NCBI GenBank assembly: GCA_018780265.1
Contig: JADMJV010000133.1
Coordinates: 3,869 to 56,569 of the forward strand
DNA: 52,701 nt
Origin: a bacterium
Lineage (GTDB): Bacteria; Vulcanimicrobiota; Xenobia; Xenobiales; JADMJV01
Direction of reading: 5' to 3'
The notes beneath the pieces were generated by a model. The model was not told the origin of the DNA. It saw only the letters and a list, made by a program, of their open reading frames with translations, and searched no databases. Positions 23,885 through 32,801 of this stretch are shown here, in pieces. Position 1 is the stretch's first letter. Each line of letters begins with the position of its first letter. A program made the position numbers and the translations under genes.

Positions 23885-26515
23885 TTATACCGGCTTGACC
23901 GGACTGGCCAGCGTCATCAGCGCTGGCAATGTGAGCAGCGAGGTGAGTAAATTGGCCCCCAGCCCGGCCGCCATCACAAAACCAAAGCTGGACACTCCCA
24001 CATGGGCGACCATCAAAAAGGAAGAGAAGCCTAAAATGGCCGTCAATCCTGACAGTGCCACGGCCGCTCCGGTCGGGCCGCAGAAGAGCGCGCGAGCCCC
24101 CTTTTGTTGGCATTCCAGCAACACATTGACCCCAAAAATCAGCCCGATTCCCAGCGTAATGGGCAGGGCCAGGAAGTTGGCCGAGTTAAAACTCACCCCA
24201 AAGACGCCCATCGCCCCCACCATCCAGAGCACTCCCAAGAGTTTGGGAAAGACCGCCAGGGCGGCATTTTTTAGGGAGCGAAAGTGAATCAGCAAAAGGC
24301 CGCAAATGACCAGCAAGCCGTTGCGACCTGACGCCGCGTAGGCCAGGCGCAACTCCTGGCTGTAGTAGTAGATCAGCAAAGGAGAGCCAGTCACGTTGGG
24401 GTCGGTCTTTTGCAACTGATTGACAAAAAACTCCAGCGGTTCGCGGTCCCAGCAATTTCCATTGGGAAAAATGCGCAAGCTGACCCGTCCCGTGGCCGAA
24501 ACGCTGCGGGCCCGCAGCGCCTGGGGCAGCAATCTCAGCACATCCGGGGGCGCCTCACTCTGGGTGCGCAAAAATTCGTTCTGTTGCCGCAAGTCTTTGC
24601 TCAATTGGCGCTGATAAGCCAGCAGAGCGGCCGACAGAGGCCCTGGATTGTCAGGATCCAGCAGTCGATTGAGCAGATCCAACTGACGGAGAAAGTTGTC
24701 ACGCAGGGGACTCTGGTCCATATCTAACAAGAGCGTCTGCAGGTGAGCAGAGGCCTGTTGGAAGGAAGCACCCAGCTGCAGCAACTCGCTTCCCGAAAGA
24801 GTTCTTTCGGGAATCTCAAGCTTCTTCTGAGTCAGTGGCTGGGCCAAAGCCACGATCTGTTTGACCAGGCTTCGCTTCTCTTCCACCCGCTGCGGCTCCA
24901 GGGCAGCCACGGTCTCTACCCGCGACACGCTGCTGAGAGCCTCAAACTTCTTGGCCAGTTGGTTGGCCTCTTGCATGCTGGCTGCGGAAGTCACCGCGAA
25001 CAAACCCGAATAACCCATGGTCTGAAGAAATTTCTCCAGGCGAACCGTGACCGAATCTTTGGGCTGAAGACTCAGCACGTTGTAATTGAAAGGCACTCGA
25101 GCCACCCAGGTCAGGCTGTAGAGGCTGACAAACAGCGACAGGGCCAGTACACGGTAGGGATGGAGAGAGATGGGTCCGCTCCAACTACGCCAGCCGGGCA
25201 AACGCACCGCCTGACAAGTTTTGCGACCCTCGGTCATTTGCAGCAGCACCGGCAACAACGTGGTAATCGAGCAGAAACACAGAAGCACGCCGGTGCCGGT
25301 GATCAGACCCAGTTCGCTGGCCGCCCGAAACTTGGCAAAGTTTAAAGACCAGAAAGCGATAGCGGTGGTCACTGCGCCCACCGAACTGGTGGGGCCGGTT
25401 TCGGCCATCGTCTGCACCAGCAAACGAGTGACACTGGGATTGGACTCCTGAGAGCCCAACTCAAGGTAGTAACACAGCACCTGAATGGCAAAGGTCATAC
25501 TCAGACCGGCCACGATGGTAGCGAAGTGAACCGTGAGTAAATTCAGATGGCCGACGGCCATGGAGGTGAAGGCCAGCGACCAGGCCAGACCTACGCCCAG
25601 GCTCACAACGGCGCACAACGGCCGCACAAAGTCCCCGAAGGCCAGGGCCAACAAACCATACACCAAAATCAAAGCGGCCAGTCCCGAGGTGCGCGAATCC
25701 TGATAGGACCCCACCATCTCATCGGTATTCATGACCACTTCGCCGCAAACCATGCAGTCGACTTTGGTATAGCTGCGCATGACCTGCGTCACCAACTGAC
25801 GCAGCCGGGCCACGGTAGCCGCATCTTGCTGAAAAGAACCGCTGCGGTCACTGGGCTGGACCAGCATCAGACAGGTTCGGTCGCCGTGGATGGTGTTGTA
25901 AAAGGTGCTCTTGTCTATCTGGAAAGGCTGCTCTCGAAGCAATGAGGCTTCGGGCTGAAATGCCGGCAGAGGGCTCTTGTAGAGGCTCTGACCCCGGCTT
26001 TCAATGCTCTGATTGACCCCCACCAAAATCCTCAGAAATTGCGGCAGCACCGGCTCCAACATGGCCTGAGCCCGGGATTTCGGAATCGCGCTCAGCTTGC
26101 GCAGCAGGCCTGGAAGACCCGAGTCCAGCGCATCCATCCAGGGTCCGGCCTGCCGCAACTGACGAACTAAGCGCTGCAGGTCTTCGAAAGAGAGGAAGTA
26201 GAGCGCGTGCTGCGAGATCTGAGGAATATCCACCTTGAAGAAAATCTCGTCGAAAAAATTCTTCTCCCGAACCAAAAGAGTCGCCAGATCTTCAGCGGCT
26301 GCTCTCACGTCGGCAGGGTTGCCGGTAATCAGCACTAGCAGATCCGAGTTTCCCTGAAATTGTGCTCGGTAGGTCAGCCAGCGACGCTGAATCGGATGCT
26401 CAGGGTCGAGCAGTTGAGTTCGGTCGGTGGAAAAATGAATACGCTGACTGGCCAGGTTCAGGCTCGCTACCAAAGAAATCAAGGCCAAGCCCAACACCAG
26501 CCAGGGGTGAAGCAA
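23885..26515 (-). CDS. RND-superfamily exporter, MMPL/HpnN-like
   Basis: The 876-aa protein has two sets of six membrane helices, each preceded by a large extracytoplasmic loop: helices near the N-terminus, about 275-420, again near 450, and about 740-870. Early text (FSTDRTQLLDPEHPIQRRW) matches the MMPL/hopanoid-transporter HpnN group, which moves lipids to the outer membrane. The start given is TTG 26515 without a strong ribosome site. The frame continues upstream with plausible residues (GFFRKWARLTL) but no ATG/GTG, so the true start may use CTG or this TTG. No hopanoid genes are seen nearby. It is convergent with the kinase-like gene. Confidence 0.85.
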   Translation of the reverse strand: MLHPWLVLGLALISLVASLNLASQRIHFSTDRTQLLDPEHPIQRRWLTYRAQFQGNSDLLVLITGNPADVRAAAEDLATLLVREKNFFDEIFFKVDIPQISQHALYFLSFEDLQRLVRQLRQAGPWMDALDSGLPGLLRKLSAIPKSRAQAMLEPVLPQFLRILVGVNQSIESRGQSLYKSPLPAFQPEASLLREQPFQIDKSTFYNTIHGDRTCLMLVQPSDRSGSFQQDAATVARLRQLVTQVMRSYTKVDCMVCGEVVMNTDEMVGSYQDSRTSGLAALILVYGLLALAFGDFVRPLCAVVSLGVGLAWSLAFTSMAVGHLNLLTVHFATIVAGLSMTFAIQVLCYYLELGSQESNPSVTRLLVQTMAETGPTSSVGAVTTAIAFWSLNFAKFRAASELGLITGTGVLLCFCSITTLLPVLLQMTEGRKTCQAVRLPGWRSWSGPISLHPYRVLALSLFVSLYSLTWVARVPFNYNVLSLQPKDSVTVRLEKFLQTMGYSGLFAVTSAASMQEANQLAKKFEALSSVSRVETVAALEPQRVEEKRSLVKQIVALAQPLTQKKLEIPERTLSGSELLQLGASFQQASAHLQTLLLDMDQSPLRDNFLRQLDLLNRLLDPDNPGPLSAALLAYQRQLSKDLRQQNEFLRTQSEAPPDVLRLLPQALRARSVSATGRVSLRIFPNGNCWDREPLEFFVNQLQKTDPNVTGSPLLIYYYSQELRLAYAASGRNGLLVICGLLLIHFRSLKNAALAVFPKLLGVLWMVGAMGVFGVSFNSANFLALPITLGIGLIFGVNVLLECQQKGARALFCGPTGAAVALSGLTAILGFSSFLMVAHVGVSSFGFVMAAGLGANLLTSLLTLPALMTLASPVKPV

Positions 26516-26858
26516 CGTCAGCCTGGCCCATTTACGAAAGAAACCGTCTTGGGGTGACGAGTTCAGAGCGACACCATAGCCGGGCTTGCGAGCGTTTTAA
26601 ACAAAATCGGTTCCTTCCAGAAATGGGCGCACGTGTGTGGATAGTCCTTACCGTTCAGGCCACTCCGCGAAACCCCCGACCTTGATTTAGGTCGTTGGAT
26701 TCAGCCGTTTTGGACCAAGACCAAGACCACGGCCTGTAAGTTAAGTTACACTCGGGTCACAGCGAACTGGCGCTTTTCACGGTGGCGTGACTCTGGCGTA
26801 GTCGGATCGGGGGGGGGACTCGCCTCGCCTGGGTGGAGTGCTGATGGCCATGCCATAC
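26516..26858. other. 343-nt gap with an orphan direct-repeat promoter core
   Basis: No convincing gene lies here. On the plus strand TTTTCACG, with TCACG at 26777-26781 and TGACT at 26788-26792, is a good match to the locus promoter. The expected -10 position is occupied by a run of G. A ribosome-site-like GTGGAG and ATG 26844 follow at the usual distance, but the open frame beyond is antisense to real genes. Confidence 0.6.
26777..26792 (+). promoter_or_regulatory. Orphan direct-repeat element
   Basis: The core TTTTCACGGTGGCGTGACT matches copies 3 and 5 in layout (11-bp period), yet no plus-strand gene of the locus follows. The -10 box is not recognisable. It is probably a relic of a lost gene, or a chance match. 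Confidence 0.4.
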
Positions 26859-27506
26859 TCACTGCTGTTTGAGAATGACCAGCAGGCCGCTGATCAGGGC
26901 ACAGGCGGGCAGGGCCAGGATCAGCAGCATCCACATCCAGGCCTGGGAATGGCCAAAATTGATGGTGGTACCGGCCCCTCCCAACTTGGGAACCCAGAGG
27001 CGGGGGTCATCGGCGTTGGAGTAGTAGAAACCGCGGTAACCAGGCGGGAGCGCGCCTTCCTGGCGCATTTCGGCATACAGCTTCATGGTGCTCACTACGG
27101 GATAGGCGATGCACCCGGCGACCAGAAGCAGTACAGCCCACAGGCTGGGGGGGCCGTGGGGCAGGCTCAAGGCCAGGTATCCAAAGAAGAACGAGGTGCA
27201 CACGCTGGTCATGCGCACGAAGCCTTGGGTGGCCTGGGCCAATCGTTGGGGCCATTGGCCCGGCAACGTAGAATTGCGCATGGTGCCCGTCCACAGGGCG
27301 ATGACCTCCATGAGCAGGGCCATAGCGGCGCCCATCAGCAGAGGGAAGGCAGCGCCCATGGGGGTTTTGTCGGTAAATCCGTTGGCCTGTCCGGCAGCAT
27401 TCCAGTGGATGGCCCAGCGGTCGGGAAAGCCCGGGTAGGCCTGGTAGAGCTGCATGGCGGCCAGCCCCAGGGCCAGCCATGGAAGGATGATCAAAAGTCT
27501 GCGCAT
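26859..27506 (-). CDS. DUF1648/SdpI-type membrane protein
   Basis: The 215-aa protein has about five hydrophobic helices. Near its N-terminus it carries FPDRWAIHWNAAGQANGF, the P-x-x-x-x-x-H-W/F-x-x-x-G-x-x-x motif of DUF1648 found in SdpI-type immunity or signalling proteins. SdpI protects Bacillus from its own toxin, but most family members have unknown roles. A promoter with TTGACC, 16 bp, TATGCT ends 6 nt before ATG 27506, so the mRNA is probably leaderless. The -35 overlaps the stop of the upstream adaptor gene. Regulation therefore seems separate from the ABC exporter operon. Confidence 0.82.
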   Translation of the reverse strand: MRRLLIILPWLALGLAAMQLYQAYPGFPDRWAIHWNAAGQANGFTDKTPMGAAFPLLMGAAMALLMEVIALWTGTMRNSTLPGQWPQRLAQATQGFVRMTSVCTSFFFGYLALSLPHGPPSLWAVLLLVAGCIAYPVVSTMKLYAEMRQEGALPPGYRGFYYSNADDPRLWVPKLGGAGTTINFGHSQAWMWMLLILALPACALISGLLVILKQQ

Positions 27507-27512
27507 CGTTTC

Positions 27513-27540
27513 AGCATACTCTTCGGGGGCGGCAGGTCAA
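27513..27540 (-). promoter_or_regulatory. Promoter of the DUF1648 gene, leaderless
   Basis: Minus strand: TTGACC at 27540-27535, a 16-bp spacer, TATGCT at 27518-27513, then 6 nt to ATG 27506. There is no ribosome site. The -35 contains the TGA stop of the upstream gene (27539-27537). Confidence 0.65.
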
Positions 27541-28841
27541 GGGGGGGTTTGGACTTCGTCGCCATCCTTGAGGCCGCTTTCGGGGGCGGCCACCACGGTA
27601 TCTCCTTCGGCCAGGCCCGACCGGATGGACACTCGCAGATCTTCGCTGACGCCCAGTTCCACCGTCTGCTCCTGGAGGTGGCCGGCCACCACTTTAAAAA
27701 CGTAAAAACTACCGTCCGGTTTTTGCAGCAAGGCAGGTCGCGGCAGGGCAAGCACCTGGGGGTGTTTGCCCACTACAAATTCGGCCTCCAGGCGGTAGCC
27801 GGCGCCCAGGTTGGGGGGGATTTTGTCCAGCTGCATCAGCACACGCACTCGCTTCTGCTCCACGCCCAGCGAAGAGAGCTTGGTAAAGCCTCGAGGCTCG
27901 ATGCGGGAAACGTGGGCCAGGTGGGGGGGGCGACCCGGCCCTGGATAGAGCTGGACGGGCGTACCGATACGCAGGCGCAGAGCGTCCTGAGTGAGCACCT
28001 CGCTCATGGCCTCGAGATCCTGGCTACGACCTAACGAGAGCAACTTCTCCCCGGCCGGCATCGGTCCAGGCCCCTGTTGAAATCTTTCCACCACCACGCC
28101 GGTGACAGGAGCTGTCACGAAATTCTGAGAGGCCTCATGGAGGGAGCGCTCGAGTCGCTCGCGGGCCTGGACGACCTGCTGCTGGCTCGACTCCCGTTGG
28201 TGAAGACGCCGCAGTCGCTGAGCCCGGGCCGCCTCCAGTTGATGACCGACAGCTTCCTGGAGGGCCTTCAGAGAGTTGAGCCTGCCCTTTGCTTCCAGCA
28301 CCTGGGCACGGGCTCGGCGTTCGTCGAGTTGGGCCCGCTCCAACTGTTGCCGGGCCGTGGCCCCCTGAGCAAAAAGAGTGGCGGCTCGATCCAGGTCCAG
28401 GCGGGCCTGGGTAGCCACCGCCTCCATCTCAGATACCACGGCCCGCTCGCTGTCGAGCCTGCGTCCAGCCTCACTGACCAGGGCTTCGGCACGTGCCTCT
28501 TCGGCGATCTCGGGGGCATCGTCGGCGGCCAGTCGTTCTTCAGCCTGCAGTTGAGCCACCTCGGCCCGATGCTCAGTGGCCTCGCTCTGGGCCGGCAGGC
28601 GATCGAAAGAAACCAGGGTCTGGCCCGCCCTGACCTGATCGCCGGGCTCCAGTTCGATGCGGCCGATGCGGCCGGCGGCCGGCACCGAAACCACATAGAT
28701 CTTGCGCAGACGGGTCTCAGCCTGTTCGCGGAAGCTGTCCACCAGGTCGGCCCGGCTGACCTTGGTGACCTCCACCAGCGGGGGCCTGGCGCAGCCACAA
28801 GCGGCCAGACCCAGGGTCAATCCGATCAGCCAGAGCCTCAT
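27537..28841 (-). CDS. Periplasmic adaptor (HlyD/MacA-type) lipoprotein of an ABC exporter
   Basis: The 434-aa protein begins with a lipoprotein signal (LIGLTLGLAACG). It has the MFP order: a lipoyl half-motif (GRIGRIELEPGDQVRAGQTL), a long coiled coil (about 95-220, rich in Glu/Arg/Ala/Gln), the second half-lipoyl (FVTAPVTGVVVERF), and C-terminal beta domains (ALPRPALLQKPDGSFYVFKV). It links an inner-membrane ABC permease to an outer-membrane channel. Its start overlaps the permease stop as ATGA. No TolC gene is in this operon, so it may share one encoded elsewhere. Confidence 0.87.
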   Translation of the reverse strand: MRLWLIGLTLGLAACGCARPPLVEVTKVSRADLVDSFREQAETRLRKIYVVSVPAAGRIGRIELEPGDQVRAGQTLVSFDRLPAQSEATEHRAEVAQLQAEERLAADDAPEIAEEARAEALVSEAGRRLDSERAVVSEMEAVATQARLDLDRAATLFAQGATARQQLERAQLDERRARAQVLEAKGRLNSLKALQEAVGHQLEAARAQRLRRLHQRESSQQQVVQARERLERSLHEASQNFVTAPVTGVVVERFQQGPGPMPAGEKLLSLGRSQDLEAMSEVLTQDALRLRIGTPVQLYPGPGRPPHLAHVSRIEPRGFTKLSSLGVEQKRVRVLMQLDKIPPNLGAGYRLEAEFVVGKHPQVLALPRPALLQKPDGSFYVFKVVAGHLQEQTVELGVSEDLRVSIRSGLAEGDTVVAAPESGLKDGDEVQTPP

Positions 28842-31234
28842 TCGCGCACCTTAAAGACATCCAGCCAGCGCATGGCCACCACCAACCGGTAGACGACCAG
28901 TTGGGCCAGGCTGATAAAGAACAACATCAGCGCGGCCGCCACCAGCAACGTGGTCGCGTCGACGATGACGGGCAGGCGAAAGAGTTCGGTGTTGTATACA
29001 TTGGAAATCAATTTGGCAAAGGCCACTCCGCCGGGAAGGCCGAGCAGCACTCCCAGGCCGTTGACCAGGTAGCTTTCTCCAGTGAAGATACGCCATACCT
29101 CCTGGTTGGTATAGCCCAGCACACGCAGAGTGCCCACCTCGCGCTCCCTCTCTCCCAGCGAAACCAGAGCCGTATTGAGCACGCTGCCAAAGGCCATGCC
29201 CCCACAAAAGAGCACCAAAATGCCCAAGGAAGTGCCGATGGACTGATTGAGCAGCTTCTCGATTTGGGCCAGAGAGCGGGAGCGTTCTTCGATGCCCAAC
29301 ACAGCCGGGCGTCGCCGCAACTCCTCCAGCAGTCGGTCCGAGGGTGGACTGTGAAACGTGCTGAGTTGCAGACTGTTGGCCACGTCCACCTCTCCCAGCA
29401 AGCGACTGAGATAGTCGCGGTGGGCGTAGGCGGACAGGCCCAGGTAGCTGTCCACCACGGCAGTGACCTGGACCTCCACTTCGCGCCGCTCGCCCAGCAG
29501 AGGGCGCAGGCGCACGGTCTGGCCGGGTTTTATCCGAAGGATTTCGGCCAGCTTCTTGGACAAAAGCAGACCTTCTGTAGGAATTTGCACCGGCTGTCCC
29601 TGCACGTTCAGGGGTCTCTGCAGGCGAAATCCAGTGCCCAGGCCGGTGACGCCCACTCGCTTGCTGGCCGCCCCACGCGACAGATCACAGGCCACCGAGA
29701 GTTCGGCCTCCACCCGTCCGGTCTGACCGTGGGCGGCCACCTCGCGGGCGGACGAAGTCTCGATGGGCTCGCGCAGGCCCACCGTCACGTCCTGACTGGA
29801 AGTGCGCCGGAAAGTGAAGTCCACCAGGTAATGAACGGCGTTGAGCATGCACAGCGTCTCCACCAGCAGACAGGTGGCCACGAAGCTGGCCCCCATGGTG
29901 ACCAGACTGCGAAACGGATTGCGAAAAATGGAACGCATCACCATGCGGGCCTGAAAACCCAACCGCGACCACAGCCAGGGCAGGCGTTCCAACCAGATGG
30001 CCTGCACTTTCTCAGGCGGAGGGGGCCGCATAGCCTCGGCCGGCTCCAGGCGCAAAGCGCGCCCCACGCCCAGGGCCGCTCCGGTGACAGCGAAAGTCAA
30101 GCTCATGGCCAGGGCCACTACAATCAAGAAGGGGTTGGGATGGGAGGTCAGATTGGGAATTTCAAAATAGGCTCGGTAGACGCCCATCAGGGCTTTCTGC
30201 ATCTGCCAACCCAGCGCCACCCCACTCAGGCCACCTGCCAGGCCCACGGCCAGGCCGTAGCTGAGATAGTGCAGGCGCAGCGACCAGGGGGAATAGCCCA
30301 GCGCACGCAAGGTCCCCACCACGGTTCGCTGCGAGGCCACCAGGCGCGACATGACAACATTGAGCACCAAGGCCACCACTCCCAGACAGATGGTGGGCAG
30401 AAAGATGGAATTCACGCGCAACTCCATTAGTTCGTTGGCCAGAAAATGAACCGAGCTCTGTTCCTCTTGGGGCAGAGCCAACTGGACTCCATAGCTATCG
30501 AGGCGCCGTTCGATCTGCTTGAGAGTCAGGCGCACGGAGCCAGAGGAGGGGTGGTGAGCCATGCCCACCACCTCGTTGAAAGCACCGTCCATGCCGCCGG
30601 CCTGTTGCAGAAATCGCTGGGGAAGCCAGAGCACGGGGGAGCGGGCCGGGTCGGGGGTGAGGCCGGTGCCGGGGGGCACCACGTAGACAAATTCCGGACT
30701 CATAACGGTGCCCACCACCAACAGATTGTATTCGCCCCCCTGAATAATAGCCCGCAGGCGTTGTCCGGGCCCAATGCCCCGAGCCCGGGCGAAGGCATCG
30801 TTGAGCAGGGCTTCCTGGGCGGAACGTCCGGTGAAGTAGGTACCGCGACGCAGAAAGACATCGTCGATGACGGGTTGGCGCTGCTCGGGAAGGGACAGCG
30901 CGGTGCCTTGCAGAGGTTCGTTGACTCCGGTCAATTCCAATCGGATGGGCAGATTGACTCTACCCCGCACGGAACGAACGTTGTCGACAGTGGACAGGGT
31001 CTCCAAGGCCCAGCCGGGCGCCCGTTTCATGGTGAGGCTAAAATCGGCCAGTTGACAACCGGAATAAAAGTTGGATCTAGCCCGGTCGAGGTCCTCCAGA
31101 TTGGAAGCCATGGTCAAAAAGAGGCACACACCCATGGCCGTGATGGCCGCCAGGCTGGCCAGCGACCCCTTGCGTTGCCAGAGTTCGCGGGCCATCTTGA
31201 GCCACAAAACGTTGATCCAGCGCGAGATCACCAT
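28838..31234 (-). CDS. ABC-exporter permease with two FtsX domains
   Basis: The 798-aa protein has an N-terminal helix (SLASLAAITAMGVCLFLTM), a periplasmic MacB_PCD-like domain, three helices of a first FtsX domain (about 275-385), a second N-terminal helix after IFRNPFRSLVTMGASFVATCLL (about 435), a second periplasmic domain, and a final FtsX domain (about 675-790). This double layout is common to lipid or lipoprotein exporters with MacB/LolC ancestry. Start ATG 31234 overlaps the ATPase stop by 7 nt. The exported substrate is unknown. Confidence 0.88.
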   Translation of the reverse strand: MVISRWINVLWLKMARELWQRKGSLASLAAITAMGVCLFLTMASNLEDLDRARSNFYSGCQLADFSLTMKRAPGWALETLSTVDNVRSVRGRVNLPIRLELTGVNEPLQGTALSLPEQRQPVIDDVFLRRGTYFTGRSAQEALLNDAFARARGIGPGQRLRAIIQGGEYNLLVVGTVMSPEFVYVVPPGTGLTPDPARSPVLWLPQRFLQQAGGMDGAFNEVVGMAHHPSSGSVRLTLKQIERRLDSYGVQLALPQEEQSSVHFLANELMELRVNSIFLPTICLGVVALVLNVVMSRLVASQRTVVGTLRALGYSPWSLRLHYLSYGLAVGLAGGLSGVALGWQMQKALMGVYRAYFEIPNLTSHPNPFLIVVALAMSLTFAVTGAALGVGRALRLEPAEAMRPPPPEKVQAIWLERLPWLWSRLGFQARMVMRSIFRNPFRSLVTMGASFVATCLLVETLCMLNAVHYLVDFTFRRTSSQDVTVGLREPIETSSAREVAAHGQTGRVEAELSVACDLSRGAASKRVGVTGLGTGFRLQRPLNVQGQPVQIPTEGLLLSKKLAEILRIKPGQTVRLRPLLGERREVEVQVTAVVDSYLGLSAYAHRDYLSRLLGEVDVANSLQLSTFHSPPSDRLLEELRRRPAVLGIEERSRSLAQIEKLLNQSIGTSLGILVLFCGGMAFGSVLNTALVSLGEREREVGTLRVLGYTNQEVWRIFTGESYLVNGLGVLLGLPGGVAFAKLISNVYNTELFRLPVIVDATTLLVAAALMLFFISLAQLVVYRLVVAMRWLDVFKVRE

Positions 31235-31929
31235 TCGATGTCGGCCGGGTCGGCCGGATTGGCATTGGTCTCCAAAGAAAGAATGGCCCCGTCGCGGATG
31301 TAGGCCACCCGGTTGCCCACCCGAGCCACCGAGCTGCTGTGACTGATGATGACCACGGTCTTTCCCAGTTCGCGGTTGACACGTACCAGCAACTGCAGCA
31401 CCTGGCGACCGGTCTCGGTATCCAGGTTGCCGGTGGGTTCATCGCAGAGCAGCAGGGGCGGGTTGCTGGCCAGGGCCCGGGCGATGGCCACTCGTTGCTG
31501 CTGCCCGCCCGACATCTGCGAGGGAAAGAAGTTGGCCCGATCTTGCAAGCCCACGATGGCCAACGATTCGGCCGCGTCCATGGGTTGGCGAGCGATTTGC
31601 ACCGCCACCTGCACGTTTTCCAGAGCGGTGAGAGTGGGCACCAGGTTGAAAAACTGAAAGACAAACCCAACCTGCTGTCGACGATACAGCGTCAACTGCC
31701 GGTCGTTGGCCTGGGCCAGGTCCTTGCCCTCAAAGACCAATTGGCCCCGGCTGGGACGATCCATTCCCCCGATCATGTTGAGCAGGGTGCTCTTGCCTGA
31801 GCCACTTGGGCCCACGATGATCATCAGTTCGCCGCGCTCGATATCGAGGTTGATCTCGCGCAGCGCGAAGACCTGCACATCTCCGGACCCGTAGATTTTC
31901 CAGAGGTCGCGGGCCGAAAGCAGCGCCAT
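31228..31929 (-). CDS. ABC-transporter ATPase, MacB/LolD type
   Basis: The 233-aa protein has Walker A GPSGSGKST (about residues 40-48), the Q-loop in VGFVFQFFNLVPTLTALENV, signature MSGGQQQRVAIARAL, Walker B LLLCDEPTGNLD and the switch His in VVIISHSSSVA. This is a textbook MacB/LolD-like ATPase. It powers the FtsX-type permease encoded downstream. Its ATG is one nt after the stop of the deoxyribosyltransferase-like gene upstream, so all four genes (32719 to 27537) form one operon. Confidence 0.93.
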   Translation of the reverse strand: MALLSARDLWKIYGSGDVQVFALREINLDIERGELMIIVGPSGSGKSTLLNMIGGMDRPSRGQLVFEGKDLAQANDRQLTLYRRQQVGFVFQFFNLVPTLTALENVQVAVQIARQPMDAAESLAIVGLQDRANFFPSQMSGGQQQRVAIARALASNPPLLLCDEPTGNLDTETGRQVLQLLVRVNRELGKTVVIISHSSSVARVGNRVAYIRDGAILSLETNANPADPADIEW

Positions 31930-31930
31930 T

Positions 31931-32719
31931 CTAGGGGTTGAGCAATTCTTGGGGCTTGTCCTTCAACAACTGAAGCATCTCTTCGTGGCTACCGTATTGA
32001 ACCACCTTGAGTTGGGAAATTCCCTGGCGGATGGCGGGGGGGACGCCGTTCAAATCGGGAGTGAGCAGCGTGCAAGGCTTGCCCCAGGCCAGCGCGGCAC
32101 CCAGTTCGACCCACATGCCCGAGGGGCGAGAGCTGTTTTCATACTGGTAAAAAACACATTGGCGGCTGCCTTTGAGGGCGGCCAGGTCGGCGACCAGGCT
32201 CTCTTTGGGAGTGCCGAAAGTATCGGTGGAACCCACCGCGATGCCCTCACAGAAGTTTTGCGGCGAACTCAGTTGCTGTCCCAGCGTCTCGTGCACCTGG
32301 AGCAGATGGTTGCGACCTTCGGCATACTGTTCTTTGCTGAGCCCTGACATAAGGCATCCGATAAAGGTGTCGTATTGCGGGCCTTGCGGGGCGGGCTCCG
32401 CGTGCAGGGCCTGAACCTGAGAGGACTGTGGGGCCTGCTGACCCTCGACCACCAGGACCTGCGAGGGATAAGAGAGGTCGGCTTCGCGCAGGAACCAGGG
32501 GAGGTGTTTGCGGTCGGGCGCTGCCAGCACAGTGGGGAGCCCCTGTGCCAGAGCCATTCCGGCTGCCAGCAAAGCATCCTCGGCTCCCGGATTCTCCAAC
32601 GAAATGGCCACGTAATCGCTGCTGGCCATGGTTGCCGGGTCGAGGCGATGGGCTGCACCGGCGGCCAACCATTCGTTGCGTTTGGGGAGAGAAATGCTTG
32701 GGGCGGTTGCGCTAATCAT
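31931..32719 (-). CDS. Nucleoside 2-deoxyribosyltransferase-like / TIR-like Rossmann protein
   Basis: The 262-aa protein has two related halves. The first has SDYVAISLENPGAEDALL and GMALAQGLPTVLAA. The second has YDTFIGCLMSGLSKEQY, CVFYQYENSSRPSGM and WVELGAALAWGKPCTLL. The last is the place of the catalytic Glu in deoxyribosyltransferase-like enzymes (S/P-G-x-x-x-E-x-G-x-A-x-x-x-x-K-P). Such folds cleave or transfer N-glycosidic bonds of nucleosides, nucleotides or NAD. It is soluble, with no signal peptide. It heads an ABC-exporter operon and is divergent from a nucleotidyltransferase-like gene. Its ATG is probably leaderless (TAGACT box 6 nt upstream). Confidence 0.72.
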   Translation of the reverse strand: MISATAPSISLPKRNEWLAAGAAHRLDPATMASSDYVAISLENPGAEDALLAAGMALAQGLPTVLAAPDRKHLPWFLREADLSYPSQVLVVEGQQAPQSSQVQALHAEPAPQGPQYDTFIGCLMSGLSKEQYAEGRNHLLQVHETLGQQLSSPQNFCEGIAVGSTDTFGTPKESLVADLAALKGSRQCVFYQYENSSRPSGMWVELGAALAWGKPCTLLTPDLNGVPPAIRQGISQLKVVQYGSHEEMLQLLKDKPQELLNP

Positions 32720-32725
32720 GAACGC

Positions 32726-32731
32726 AGTCTA
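32726..32731 (-). promoter_or_regulatory. -10 box, leaderless start of the deoxyribosyltransferase-like gene
   Basis: TAGACT at 32731-32726 lies 6 nt before ATG 32719, with no ribosome site. A degenerate direct-repeat-like sequence (TTACA, 6 bp, TCAGG at 32767-32752) lies at the same distance from this -10 as in the seven better copies. Confidence 0.5.
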
Positions 32732-32789
32732 CGCGGGTCCAATGAAAGATGCCTGAAAGCCGTGTAAATGGGATTGGCGTTAAGCGTCG

Positions 32790-32795
32790 TAGTTT
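32790..32795 (+). promoter_or_regulatory. -10 box, leaderless start of the nucleotidyltransferase-like gene
   Basis: TAGTTT at 32790-32795 lies 6 nt before ATG 32802, with no ribosome site in between. No clear -35 was found. Confidence 0.45.
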
Positions 32796-32801
32796 CCAGC
32801 C

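Noticed and set aside
26838..28034. 398-codon plus-strand open frame, and a 509-codon one at 28901-30430
   Set aside because: Both are antisense to genes with clear families (DUF1648, HlyD adaptor, FtsX permease). Their products are Gln/Gly/His-rich, as expected from reverse reading of high-GC genes.
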